From Petrimonas sulfuriphila (lineage in GTDB: Bacteria; Bacteroidota; Bacteroidia; Bacteroidales; Dysgonomonadaceae): a stretch of 64,000 nucleotides of DNA. Positions 15,433 through 24,394 of the stretch are shown here, in pieces. How positions within the stretch are numbered: position 1 is the stretch's first letter; each line of letters opens with the position of its first letter. A model generated the notes under the pieces. It was not told where the DNA came from and searched no databases. It saw only the letters and a list, made by a program, of their open reading frames with translations. Location of the stretch: NCBI GenBank assembly GCA_038561985.1, contig CP073276.1, positions 2,790,001 to 2,854,000 on the forward strand, in the 5' to 3' direction. A program made the position numbers and the translations under genes.

Positions 15433-16788
15433 TCAGTTCCCGCTAGGCTCTCCAAAAAGCGTTGCTGCAGTAAATCCGGTAATCTTGACTTTTACGAATT
15501 CTCCAATCCTGTGCTTTTGCTTGTCGAAAACAACCACCTTGTTCTGTTCAGTTCTTCCAAAGAGCTGTTCACGAGAGCGTTTTGAGAAACCCTCTACCAA
15601 CACCTCAAACTCTTTTCCTACGTCCTGCTCGTTGCTTTTCTGCGAAAGTTCAAGCTGCAGGTCGATAATCTCCTGCAGACGGCGGCCTTTTACCTCCTCG
15701 GAAACATTGTCTTCCATTTTTTTCGCAGCGTATGTGCCCGGACGTTCGGAGTATTTGAACATAAAAGCCGAATCAAAGCCTACCTCACGCATAAGTGATA
15801 GTGTTTCCTGGTGATCTGCTTCGGTTTCACTGTGAAATCCACACATAATGTCGGTTGAGAGTCCGCAACCGGGAAGGATCCGTTTTATAGCGGCAATACG
15901 CTCTAAATACCATTTCCTGTCGTATCTCCGGTTCATCAGTTTCAACATGCGTGAACTCCCCGACTGTACAGGCAAATGGATATAATTGCACAAATTCTTG
16001 TACTTGGCAATGGTTTCCAATGTTTTGTCATTCATATCCCACGGGTGCGATGTGGTAAAACGGATACGCATTTGAGGTGCTTCCTCGGCAACCATTGCCA
16101 ACAGATCGGAAAAATCGATAACTCTTCCGTCGTCTTCAAACTTGTATGAATTGACGTTCTGTCCTAACAAAGTGGCTTCGCGATAGCCTTTTCCCTTTAG
16201 GTCACGAATCTCGTTGAGGATGCTCTCCGGTTCCCGGCTTCGCTCCCTGCCACGCGTAAAAGGAACGATGCAGTAGTGGCAGAACTTATCGCATCCCCGC
16301 GTAATGGAAACAAACCCCGAAATATTTAATCCACTCATTTTTAATGGAATAACATCTTTATAGGTTTCCGTTTTGGAAAGAACCACGTTGATTGCTTTTT
16401 CTCCGCGTTCGGCGGCCCCCATCAGGTTGGGTAAGTCGAGGTAGGCGTCGGGGCCGATTACCAGGTCAGCATGATGATTATCGATCAGTTCCTCTTTTAC
16501 ACGTTCTGCCATACATCCTAAAACACCGATGATGAGCTCTCCTCTCTTTTTTTTCTTCAAAGCGTTGAAATAGTCAAGCCGTTGTATCACGCGTTGTTCT
16601 GCATTGTCTCGGATGGAGCAGGTGTTGACAAAAATAGCATCGGCAGCCTTCTCGTCTTCGGTAACCGAGTATCCGTCCATCTCCATGATAGCTGCCACTA
16701 CTTCGGAGTCGGCTACGTTCATTTGGCAACCGTACGTTTCGATAAATAGCCTTTTTTCTTTTTGATTATCTGTTGTTTCTGTGCTCAT
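15433..16788 (-). CDS. miaB: tRNA-2-methylthio-N6-isopentenyladenosine-37 synthase MiaB
   Basis: A 451-residue radical SAM methylthiotransferase that adds the 2-methylthio group to isopentenylated A37 of tRNAs reading UNN codons. The N-terminal UPF0004 domain has the three cluster cysteines in FIETYGCQMNVADSE, FVNTCSIR and GVLGCMAERV. The radical SAM motif CDKFCHYCIVPFTRG sits at about 160-175, and a C-terminal TRAM domain starts near residue 385 (FEVLVEGFSKRSREQLFGRT). The length is typical, and the start at ATG 16788 precedes the first domain by a short charged leader. Confidence 0.95.
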   Translation of the reverse strand: MSTETTDNQKEKRLFIETYGCQMNVADSEVVAAIMEMDGYSVTEDEKAADAIFVNTCSIRDNAEQRVIQRLDYFNALKKKKRGELIIGVLGCMAERVKEELIDNHHADLVIGPDAYLDLPNLMGAAERGEKAINVVLSKTETYKDVIPLKMSGLNISGFVSITRGCDKFCHYCIVPFTRGRERSREPESILNEIRDLKGKGYREATLLGQNVNSYKFEDDGRVIDFSDLLAMVAEEAPQMRIRFTTSHPWDMNDKTLETIAKYKNLCNYIHLPVQSGSSRMLKLMNRRYDRKWYLERIAAIKRILPGCGLSTDIMCGFHSETEADHQETLSLMREVGFDSAFMFKYSERPGTYAAKKMEDNVSEEVKGRRLQEIIDLQLELSQKSNEQDVGKEFEVLVEGFSKRSREQLFGRTEQNKVVVFDKQKHRIGEFVKVKITGFTAATLFGEPSGN

Positions 16789-16862
16789 TTTCCTTTTTTT
16801 GCTGTAATTTTTTCTTAATGTCAGGAATTTATAAACATCTTAGTATATTTTAAACTAAAATA

Positions 16863-16894
16863 TTTGTAAAATTTAAATTCTTGTTTTACTTTTG
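16863..16894 (+). promoter_or_regulatory. Strong Bacteroidota-type promoter in the miaB/17045 intergenic region
   Basis: TTTG at 16863-16866, a spacer of exactly 20 bp, then TACTTTTG at 16887-16894. Both elements match consensus. The predicted start is near 16901. It is not followed by an open reading frame but by a stem-loop terminator about 75 bp on. Confidence 0.7.
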
Positions 16895-16900
16895 TCACGA

Positions 16901-16980
16901 ACGAAAAAATAAAAATTTTTTCATAGTTAAGGTTTTGGTTAAACAATTAGGGGCGGCTGTGAAGTTGCCCCTGATTTTTT
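16901..16980 (+). ncRNA. Candidate small RNA of about 80 nt
   Basis: This is the stretch between the consensus promoter at 16863-16894 and a terminator-like stem (AGGGGC 16949-16954 / GCCCCT 16967-16972, followed by GATTTTTT). The body is A/U-rich with no start codon and a plausible frame. It matches no RNA family I recognise. It could also be a leader with an attenuator upstream of the 17045 gene, although that gene has its own -7 element downstream. Confidence 0.4.
16949..16980 (+). terminator. Rho-independent terminator-like stem-loop
   Basis: A 6-bp GC-rich stem AGGGGC / GCCCCT, extendable by wobble pairs, followed closely by a run of six T. It resembles the terminator at 19469-19500 in sequence (GGGGCG-x-C ... 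AAGTTGCCC). Confidence 0.65.
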
Positions 16981-17012
16981 GAATAACCTTTCCTTTATTC
17001 GTGAAAATTGAT

Positions 17013-17020
17013 TACTTTTG
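17013..17020 (+). promoter_or_regulatory. -7 promoter element of the 17045 gene
   Basis: TACTTTTG, a consensus -7 element, 25 bp before the ATG at 17045. The -33 position holds TTTC rather than TTTG. Confidence 0.5.
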
Positions 17021-17044
17021 TCGGACTGCAAAATTAATCAATTT

Positions 17045-17518
17045 ATGGAATTTGGCGACATTATTTATTTAATACTCATGCTTGCTTTCTTTGTTTTTGG
17101 AATTTTTAATGATTCAAAAAAAAAGAAAAAGAAAATAAGTAAAAGTACCCAACCTGTAAATTTAGAAGAAGAGTTTCGCGATGTGTTTCGGGAAGTTTTT
17201 CAAAAACCACAAAGACAACCTATTTCACCTCCAACTCCAAAGACCGTTAAGAATGAAAATCGACTCGCAAGGCCAGCAATGGCCTCAGCCAGGAGCACTC
17301 GTTGGGAATTTCAATCTTCCCTGGACCTGGTAACCGATTTCGAGGGAGAATCCTCGTTGAAAGGTTCCATGTTTGCAACCGAACGGTTCGACAATCATCA
17401 TGAGATGAAAGAAATGGAAACGGTCCATCCTATTCTGGAGCAATTGAGGAGCAAAAACGGACAGTCTGAAATACGCAAGGCGGTTATCTACAGTGAAATA
17501 CTGAACAGAAAATACTGA
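17045..17518 (+). CDS. Hypothetical single-pass membrane protein
   Basis: A 157-residue protein from ATG 17045; a TTG nine codons upstream lies inside the -7 promoter element and is rejected. A single transmembrane helix (IIYLILMLAFFVFGIF, residues 5-20) is followed by a lysine cluster (DSKKKKKKISKS), giving an N-out/C-in topology by the positive-inside rule. The rest is a soluble, proline-containing tail with no recognised domain. A similar layout is seen in small uncharacterised Bacteroidales proteins. It lies 52 bp upstream of the CoA-transferase gene and may share its transcript. Confidence 0.6.
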   Translation: MEFGDIIYLILMLAFFVFGIFNDSKKKKKKISKSTQPVNLEEEFRDVFREVFQKPQRQPISPPTPKTVKNENRLARPAMASARSTRWEFQSSLDLVTDFEGESSLKGSMFATERFDNHHEMKEMETVHPILEQLRSKNGQSEIRKAVIYSEILNRKY

Positions 17519-17570
17519 CCTGACTCTTGTGTAACTAAAAAACAATGATATAAAAAACAAACAAAAATCT

Positions 17571-19073
17571 ATGAGTCTTACTTATGTAACAGCGAAAGAG
17601 GCTGCTGCTCTTGTCAACCACAACGACAATGTGGGTTTTAGCGGCTTTACACACGCCGGATGTCCTAAAGTGGTTCCGGTTGAAATTGCCAAACGTGCCG
17701 AAGAAGAGCACGCTAAAGGCAATCCTTTTAAAATAGGCATGTTTACCGGTGCTTCCACCGGCGATTCTATCGATGGTAGCCTGGCTCGCGCCAATGCGGT
17801 AAAATTCCGCACACCCTATCAGACGAATAAAGATATGCGTAACGCCATTAACGCCGTTCAGCATGAACCGGTACAGTATTTCGACATGCACTTGTCTCAA
17901 GTGGCGCAGGAAATTCGTTACGGTTTTTTAGGAGGTGTGGATGTGGCTATTGTGGAAGCCTGTGAGGTTACCGATTCGGGAGAGATTGTTCCCACCAGCG
18001 GTGTTGGGATTATGCCAACCATTTGCCGTTTGGCCAAGATAGTTATTGTGGAGCTGAACGATAAGGTACCCGCCAAAATGCGCGGTGTGCATGATTTATA
18101 TGAATTACAGGATCCTCCTAAACGCCGTCAGATAAATATTTTTGAAGTACAGGGGCGTGTAGGGTTGGAATACGTGAAAGTGGATCCTTCAAAAATTTAT
18201 GTGGTAAGGACAAGTAAGGAAAATGAAGGCAGCGGTTTTGCACCGGTTGATGAGATTACGGAAAAAATCGGAGAGAACGTTTCGAACTTTTTCGTTTCTG
18301 AATTGAAAAAAGGACATATTCCGCCCACTTTCCTGCCTATTCAATCGGGTGTGGGAAACATTGCCAATGCTGTTCTTGCATCCATGGCACAGAACAAGGA
18401 TATTCCCCGCTTCGAAGTATATACCGAGGTTATTCAGGATGCCGTGTTGGATATGATGCAAAAAGGGCATATCTCTTTTGCCAGCGGTTGCTCGCTTACG
18501 TTAAGCAACGAAGCAATGGAACGTTTTTATCGCGATTTGGATTTTTTCAAGAACAAGCTGGTGCTTCGTCCGTCGGAAATCTCCAACAATCCCGGTCTGG
18601 TGCGCCGGTTGGGTGTAATAGGCATCAATACGGCCATTGAAGCTGATATCTTCGGAAATGTAAACTCCACGCATGTGATGGGTAATATGATGATGAACGG
18701 TATCGGAGGTTCGGGTGATTTTACGCGAAGTGCTTATATCTCTATTTTTGTTACACCTTCAACCGCAAAAGATGGAAAAATAAGCGCCATTGTTCCGAAA
18801 GTGGCACACGAAGACCACAGCGAACATTCGGTGAAAGTAATTGTTTCGGAGTATGGCGTTGCTGATTTGCGCGGCAAGGGAACGTATGCCCGTGCTGAAG
18901 AGATCATTGAGAATTGCGCACATCCTAGCTACCGCCCGTTGTTGCACGATTACCTGAGTCTTACGAAAAAAGGGCACACACCGCAGAATTTATACGCTTG
19001 TTTTGAATTCCACAAGGCGTTTATGGAAACCGGTGATATGATCAACGCCGACTTTTCGAAATATAAAAAATAA
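17571..19073 (+). CDS. Acetyl-CoA hydrolase / succinyl-CoA:acetate CoA-transferase family
   Basis: A 500-residue class I CoA-transferase of the Ach1/Cat1/AarC group. It would move CoA between acetyl-CoA and succinate or another acid, yielding acetate in fermentative metabolism. The substrate loop GFTHAGCPKVVP is at about residues 24-35. The oxyanion region IQSGVGNIANAV is near 257-268, and FEVYTEVIQD at about 280-289 carries the glutamate that forms the acyl-CoA thioester intermediate. The C-terminal domain has GIGGSGDFTRSAYIS, VSEYGVADLRGKG and HPSYRPLL, all typical of this group. The length matches AarC/Cat1 (about 505). The exact donor/acceptor pair cannot be told from sequence. Confidence 0.88.
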   Translation: MSLTYVTAKEAAALVNHNDNVGFSGFTHAGCPKVVPVEIAKRAEEEHAKGNPFKIGMFTGASTGDSIDGSLARANAVKFRTPYQTNKDMRNAINAVQHEPVQYFDMHLSQVAQEIRYGFLGGVDVAIVEACEVTDSGEIVPTSGVGIMPTICRLAKIVIVELNDKVPAKMRGVHDLYELQDPPKRRQINIFEVQGRVGLEYVKVDPSKIYVVRTSKENEGSGFAPVDEITEKIGENVSNFFVSELKKGHIPPTFLPIQSGVGNIANAVLASMAQNKDIPRFEVYTEVIQDAVLDMMQKGHISFASGCSLTLSNEAMERFYRDLDFFKNKLVLRPSEISNNPGLVRRLGVIGINTAIEADIFGNVNSTHVMGNMMMNGIGGSGDFTRSAYISIFVTPSTAKDGKISAIVPKVAHEDHSEHSVKVIVSEYGVADLRGKGTYARAEEIIENCAHPSYRPLLHDYLSLTKKGHTPQNLYACFEFHKAFMETGDMINADFSKYKK

Positions 19074-19198
19074 TCGTGGATGAATGTTTCTTCCAATGGT
19101 GTAGGAACAGAGGAAAATGATGGGGCGGTTCGAACAAAGCGTTAAAAGAATACGTTATAGAATAGTATTTTTTAATTAGCTAACTAAAATTTTTGATT

Positions 19199-19450
19199 AT
19201 GGGAATTTTATCTTGGATCGTTTTAGGCCTGTTAGCAGGTTTGATAGCAAAAGCCATTCGCCCCGGAGCAGATCCGGGCGGTTGGATCGTAACCATCTTG
19301 ATCGGTATCGCCGGCGGTGTCTTGGGCGGATGGATAGGTTCGTTGTTAGGCTGGGGGACCGTTGACGGATTCAGCCTTCGTACGCTGTTACTGGCCGTTG
19401 GAGGCGCACTGATCATTCTGTGGGTGTATGCCTTGTTGAAGAAAAAATGA
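19199..19450 (+). CDS. GlsB/YeaQ/YmgE-family stress membrane protein
   Basis: An 83-residue, glycine-rich membrane protein of the transglycosylase-associated family. MGILSWIVLGLLAGLIAKAI opens the family, GGWIVTILIGIAGGVLGGWI is the central segment, and a third hydrophobic helix runs to a KKK tail. Family members are small inner-membrane proteins linked to stress. The ATG at 19199 is used; the in-frame TTG two codons before is unnecessary. A terminator follows at once. Confidence 0.85.
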   Translation: MGILSWIVLGLLAGLIAKAIRPGADPGGWIVTILIGIAGGVLGGWIGSLLGWGTVDGFSLRTLLLAVGGALIILWVYALLKKK

Positions 19451-19468
19451 TGAACAGTTGTTCAAGGC

Positions 19469-19500
19469 AAGGGGCGACGCAAGTTGCCCTTTGTTGTTTT
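19469..19500. terminator. Terminator between glsB-like gene and convergent trkH
   Basis: Stem AAGGGGC / GCCCTTT (one G-T pair) with a 10-base loop, then TTGTTGTTTT on the + strand. It sits in the 51-bp gap between two convergent genes and could serve both directions. Confidence 0.65.
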
Positions 19501-19501
19501 A

Positions 19502-20968
19502 TCACTTCTTCCATAAACTTGAGGTGAAAAGCGAGAGTACCGTGAACACTTCAAGCCGGCCTACAATCATCAGGAAAGACAAGAAGTACTTGGCAAAACC
19601 GGTAGCGGTTGAAAAGTTCCCCGACGGGCCGAAATCGCCTAACCCAAAGCCATAACTGCTCATGCTCGAAACTGCGGCACCAATGGATTCGTCGAACGAC
19701 ATTCCGGTAAAACTCAGTACGATGGCACCCAGTCCGGTGATAGTCAGGTAAAGAAAAACGAAAGCAAGGACCTTTTCAACTACCGCATTTGAGTACACCT
19801 GCCCGTTAATCTTTACCATATACAATGCTTGCGGATGAACCTGGCGACGAAATACTACCTTTGTATTCTTTACCAAAATGATTAACCGGGATATCTTCAT
19901 CCCGCCCGATGTTGAACCTTCGCTTCCGCAAAACAGAACCATAGCCAGGAAAAGGAACCAATAAAATTGTCCCCAACGCAGGAAGTCCGTAGTGGCATAT
20001 CCGGTAGTGGTGATTGCCGCTACAACCTGAAAAAGAACGGTGCGGATAGTGTCTTCTACAGATCCCAACACGTTACCTTCGGCATACAAGGCCAGGGTAA
20101 TGATAAACGTAAAGCCGAGAATCATAAAAGAGTACCACAAAAATTCCTCGTCCTTGAAAATCCGACCTGAGAAATTGCGGAACAGGTTGAACAGCAACAA
20201 AAAACGGATTCCGCCCGAGAACATCAGAAATATAATTACATATTCCGTATAGGCGGAGTTGAAATGAGCAATGCTGGCTTGTTTGGTGGAGAATCCTCCG
20301 GTGGAGATGCTGGTGAAAGCATGGCAGGCCGCATCAAATGCATTCATGGGACCTGCCCAGAGCAGGAGAAACCCGACTGCTGTTAGACCCAGGTAGGTGA
20401 AGGACATGTTTCGGGTGATGTCGCTGACACGCAGGCGGAGTTGTTCTTTGGAGATTCCGGTTGCCTCGGCATTGTAAAGATGGGAGGAGCTGCCCCCGAA
20501 GAGGGGCAAAAAAGACATCACAAAAATGATGATTCCGATGCCTCCAATCCATTGGGTAAAACTTCGCCAAAAATGAAGTGATTTAGGGAAGGCTTCTATG
20601 TTGATCAGGGTAGAGCTTCCGGTGGTGGTAAACCCGCAAACGCTTTCAAAGAAAGCATCCGTAAAAGAAGGGATGGCTCCACCGATCAAAAAAGGCAGCG
20701 TACCGTAAAGGGCCATCATCACCCATACAAGTGTGACGGTAAGGTAAACTTCCCGTTGGGAGATGCGTTTCTCTTTACGCTTCTTTCTTCCGATTAAAAA
20801 TAAAACAAGCCCTGAAACGAACGTTATTAACGATGACAGGTAAAGGCTGTAAACGGAAGGTTCCTGATAAACTTCGCCAACAAATGCGGAAATAAGCATA
20901 AATGATGATTCGATCATCAAAATAAGTCCTATGCTGCTAAATACGAATTGATGGTTGAAGTTTCGCAT
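19502..20968 (-). CDS. trkH: TrkH-family potassium transporter, membrane subunit
   Basis: A 488-residue K+ uptake channel-like protein that works with the TrkA regulator encoded directly upstream. The four pore-loop filter regions are visible in order: SVCGFTTTGSS, FTSISTGGFST, AAITTTGYATTD and SSMSSYGFG. The family signature WIGGIGIIIFVMSFLP is at about 140-156. Multiple hydrophobic helices span the rest. ATG 20968 is chosen; it lies two bases after the trkA stop, so the two are translationally linked. Confidence 0.92.
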   Translation of the reverse strand: MRNFNHQFVFSSIGLILMIESSFMLISAFVGEVYQEPSVYSLYLSSLITFVSGLVLFLIGRKKRKEKRISQREVYLTVTLVWVMMALYGTLPFLIGGAIPSFTDAFFESVCGFTTTGSSTLINIEAFPKSLHFWRSFTQWIGGIGIIIFVMSFLPLFGGSSSHLYNAEATGISKEQLRLRVSDITRNMSFTYLGLTAVGFLLLWAGPMNAFDAACHAFTSISTGGFSTKQASIAHFNSAYTEYVIIFLMFSGGIRFLLLFNLFRNFSGRIFKDEEFLWYSFMILGFTFIITLALYAEGNVLGSVEDTIRTVLFQVVAAITTTGYATTDFLRWGQFYWFLFLAMVLFCGSEGSTSGGMKISRLIILVKNTKVVFRRQVHPQALYMVKINGQVYSNAVVEKVLAFVFLYLTITGLGAIVLSFTGMSFDESIGAAVSSMSSYGFGLGDFGPSGNFSTATGFAKYFLSFLMIVGRLEVFTVLSLFTSSLWKK

Positions 20969-20970
20969 AA

Positions 20971-22308
20971 TCAATTGAAGAAACTCTCAATGCTTTTCAA
21001 CGATGTATTCATAAAAAACACCATTACCTGGTCGTATGGCTCAATGAGCGTATCACCGTCAATAAGCATGGGTTCCCCGTTTCGGATAAGTGCGCCGAGA
21101 GTCATGTCGGAGGGTAAATTCAGGTTTTTGATCAGTTTTTTGGTGACCTTTGAGTTGGGTTTTGCAACAACTTCTCCTACGTTTGCATTTGAGAAAGTGA
21201 GGCATTTGATGTTTGAAGCATCCGCTTTGAGAAGAAGTTCGTATATTTTGCTGGCTGCCAACAGCTTTTTGTTGATTACGGTGCCGATATCGAAACGTTC
21301 GGCCATAGGAATATAATCTATGTTTTCTACCTCGGCAATGGTTTTTTTAACACCGTATTGCTTGGCCATCATACAGCCCAGGATGTTGGCTTCGGAATTT
21401 CCGGTAAGCGCAACAAATGCGTCCATATCGGAGATTCCTTCACTGAGTAACAACTCTGCATCGCGCGCATCACCCAGAAATATGGTAACGTTCGAAGGAG
21501 AAATCTCTACGAGTTTTTCCGCCCTTTCCCGGTTTTGTTCGATAATCTTTATGTTTATGTTTGACGGCAGGTATTGCACGGCCCGCATGGTAATCCGGCT
21601 ACCGCCCATAAACATGACGTTTTTGGTTTCGAACGATGTCTTACCCATGATAGCAGGCATTTCATCGAGGTTTTTTCTTAACGTGGTAAAATAGAGAATA
21701 TCGTTGGGTAAGATCTGATCACTTCCTTTCGGGATCAACGTTTGGTTTCCGCGTTTTATAACGACGATATGAAACTTTTTACCGACGTTTGGGAGTTCAC
21801 GCAGGTACCAGTTGGCAATAGGCGCATTGGCCCTTATTTTGGCTGCGGTAAGTATTATGGAGCCGTTCGATAGCTCCCACCAAACCCTGGTCCAGGGAGT
21901 TTTGAGCGAAGAAACGATTTCACGTGCGGCCATCATTTCGGGATAGATCATGGAGTGAATGCCGAGCTTATCGAAAAACTCCACGTTCTTGGGCAGCAGG
22001 TACTCGTAATTATCAATTCTAGCCAGCGTTTTCTTGACGCCCAGATTGGCAGCAAGCATGCAAGCGTTAATGTTTTTGGACTCTTCCGGGGTAACACCGA
22101 TAAAAAGATCCGAATCGGCAACGCCGGCTTCAGTAAGGTCTTTCAGCGATGTGCAGTTTCCGATGAAAGTCAATAACTCAGCGTTGTCGCGAACAGCCAT
22201 CAGCCGCTCTTTACTGCTGTCCATCAATGTGATATCGTGATTTTCCTGCCCAAGCAGTTTGGCAAGATGGGTGCCCACTTCTCCTGCTCCAGCTATTAAT
22301 ATTTTCAT
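20971..22308 (-). CDS. trkA: TrkA-type potassium uptake regulator
   Basis: A 445-residue cytoplasmic gating subunit made of two RCK/KTN units. The first begins MKILIAGAGEVGTHLAKLLG with the nucleotide-binding GAGEVG loop and LMDSSKERL. The second begins near residue 228 with VMFMGGSRITMRAVQYL. Each is followed by a TrkA_C domain; the second ends with VMVFFMNTSLKSIESFF. It binds NAD(H) or ATP and controls TrkH. It is first gene of the pair. Confidence 0.92.
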   Translation of the reverse strand: MKILIAGAGEVGTHLAKLLGQENHDITLMDSSKERLMAVRDNAELLTFIGNCTSLKDLTEAGVADSDLFIGVTPEESKNINACMLAANLGVKKTLARIDNYEYLLPKNVEFFDKLGIHSMIYPEMMAAREIVSSLKTPWTRVWWELSNGSIILTAAKIRANAPIANWYLRELPNVGKKFHIVVIKRGNQTLIPKGSDQILPNDILYFTTLRKNLDEMPAIMGKTSFETKNVMFMGGSRITMRAVQYLPSNINIKIIEQNRERAEKLVEISPSNVTIFLGDARDAELLLSEGISDMDAFVALTGNSEANILGCMMAKQYGVKKTIAEVENIDYIPMAERFDIGTVINKKLLAASKIYELLLKADASNIKCLTFSNANVGEVVAKPNSKVTKKLIKNLNLPSDMTLGALIRNGEPMLIDGDTLIEPYDQVMVFFMNTSLKSIESFFN

Positions 22309-22381
22309 CAGTTATGGTTTATTACAATTGCTTCTGAACTCCATCCAGAATACGTTAACGGAAGAACAACTTTACTGTTTT

Positions 22382-24325
22382 CTAGTTTCTCAGGTTACTT
22401 TGTTCCTGAATGACGACAATGGCCTGTTCCTGTTTTATTAATTCGTTTACCTCCATAATTTTTCGTAAAATACCCTCTTCATCAATCCCTGCAATTTTTT
22501 GCAACTCTGTTATTGCTCCGTGAGTGATAAACTCATCTGCTATCCCGATCCTGAAAATCCGGTTGTGGATAAAACCGTTATCAGCCAGAAATTCTATTAC
22601 GGCACTTCCCATTCCGCCTTTTATTACTCCGTTTTCCAGCGTGATGATGTACTTGAATTTTCTGGCAACCTTACTCAACATCTCCTGATCGATTGGCTTC
22701 AGGAAAAGCATGTCGTAGTGTGCCACGCTAATTCCCATCTCTTCTGCCCGTGCAATGGCTTTTACCGCGCTGTTACCTATGGCGCCTATGGAAAGCAGGG
22801 CCATGTCTTTGCCCTTTTTCAACCTTTTCCCTTTTCCTATTGGGATGAGCTGCGGTGGGTTGCGCCAATCCACCATTACCCCCTGCCCACGCGGGTACCT
22901 GATCACAAACGGACCATCATTGCCGTAAACGGCTGTGTACATTAGGTTGCGGAGATCGTGTTCATTGAAAGGAGCCGAAATAACCAGGTTGGGAATGGGC
23001 CGAAGATATGCCAGGTCAAATACCCCGTGGTGCGTTGGCCCGTCTTCGCCCACCAGTCCGGCCCTGTCGAGACACATGATGACTTTGAGCTTTTGCAGCG
23101 CCACGTCGTGAATTACCTGATCGTAAGCCCGTTGCATAAACGATGAGTAGATATTGCAAAACGGGATGAAACCCTCTTTTGCCAATCCGGCGGAGAAAGT
23201 AACCGCATGCGCTTCGGCAATTCCCACATCAAAAGCCCTGTCCGGCAATTTTTGCATCATATACGTCATGGAGCATCCCGTGGGCATAGCGGGTGTAATC
23301 CCGACAATTTTCTGGTTTTCTTCGGCAAGTTCCACCAGTGTATGTCCGAAAACATCCTGGTAGAGTTGCGGTTGATCAATTCTTTTTCTTACAATCCGTT
23401 CGCCTGTTTCTTTATCGAATAACCCGGGAGCATGCCAGATGGTGGCGGCTTTTTCTGCGGGTTTGAACCCTTTTCCCTTGACGGTTTTGATGTGAAGCAG
23501 TCTTGGTCCCTTCATGTCCCTGATGTTATGCAAAACCCGGATAAGTCCCGGCAGATCGTGTCCGTCAACCGGGCCGAAGTACCGGATATTAAACCCTTCG
23601 AACATATTTTGCTGTTGGGTAATAAGGGATTTTATGCTGTTGTTGAAGCGAAGCACAATGTTTTTCTTCTCTTCGGATATAAGGTTTTTGCTTTTGAAGG
23701 ATTGGTAGACCCTGTTACGCATTTTGTTGTACTTGGACGACGTGGTCATTTTAACCAGATAATCCTGAATACCCCCCACATTACTGTCGATAGACATGTC
23801 GTTGTCGTTGAGTATGATGAGCAAGTTATTCGGCTGTGAGCAGGCATTGTTTAATCCTTCGTATGCGAGACCGCCGGTCATGGCTCCGTCTCCGATAATG
23901 GCCACTACATGCCGGTCTTCTTCACCATTAAGTGATGCAGCAACAGCCATCCCCAATGCAGCGGAAATGGAAGTGGAGGCGTGTCCGGCAACAAAAGTAT
24001 CGTATATGCTTTCCTGCGGATTGGTAAATCCGGAAAGTCCACCCAGTTTGCGGTTTGTGTGGAAAACATCGCGCCGTCCGGTGAGTATCTTGTGTCCGTA
24101 AGCCTGATGGCCAACATCCCAAACCAGTTTGTCGTATGGCGTGTTGTATAGATAGTGAAGCGCAACGGTGAGTTCAACAGTACCTAAACTCGATGCAAAA
24201 TGTCCGGGATTGTGAGAAAGCTGTTCAATAATGAACTCCCTCAAATCTTTGCAGACCTCCTTGAGTTGTTCAACATTGAACTTTTTGAGATCAGCCGGGC
24301 TATTTATGTCTTGTAAATATGTCAT
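22382..24325 (-). CDS. dxs: 1-deoxy-D-xylulose-5-phosphate synthase
   Basis: A 647-residue thiamine-diphosphate enzyme that condenses pyruvate with glyceraldehyde 3-phosphate in the first step of the MEP isoprenoid pathway. It shows [17 protein letters not shown] (the conserved histidine region), the ThDP/Mg motif [27 protein letters not shown], and in the pyrimidine domain [20 protein letters not shown] and [15 protein letters not shown]. The frame is open to 24385, but ATG 24325 ([14 protein letters not shown]) fits the family. It is the only ThDP enzyme I recognise here, and thus a consumer of the thiamine imported by the 9-11 kb operon. Confidence 0.95.
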   Translation of the reverse strand: MTYLQDINSPADLKKFNVEQLKEVCKDLREFIIEQLSHNPGHFASSLGTVELTVALHYLYNTPYDKLVWDVGHQAYGHKILTGRRDVFHTNRKLGGLSGFTNPQESIYDTFVAGHASTSISAALGMAVAASLNGEEDRHVVAIIGDGAMTGGLAYEGLNNACSQPNNLLIILNDNDMSIDSNVGGIQDYLVKMTTSSKYNKMRNRVYQSFKSKNLISEEKKNIVLRFNNSIKSLITQQQNMFEGFNIRYFGPVDGHDLPGLIRVLHNIRDMKGPRLLHIKTVKGKGFKPAEKAATIWHAPGLFDKETGERIVRKRIDQPQLYQDVFGHTLVELAEENQKIVGITPAMPTGCSMTYMMQKLPDRAFDVGIAEAHAVTFSAGLAKEGFIPFCNIYSSFMQRAYDQVIHDVALQKLKVIMCLDRAGLVGEDGPTHHGVFDLAYLRPIPNLVISAPFNEHDLRNLMYTAVYGNDGPFVIRYPRGQGVMVDWRNPPQLIPIGKGKRLKKGKDMALLSIGAIGNSAVKAIARAEEMGISVAHYDMLFLKPIDQEMLSKVARKFKYIITLENGVIKGGMGSAVIEFLADNGFIHNRIFRIGIADEFITHGAITELQKIAGIDEEGILRKIMEVNELIKQEQAIVVIQEQSNLRN

Positions 24326-24394
24326 TCTTTTTGTTTTCTCTTCTCTTCGTTTCTGATAAACGAAGAATCGAGTTCGATGGTTCATTGTCTAGTG

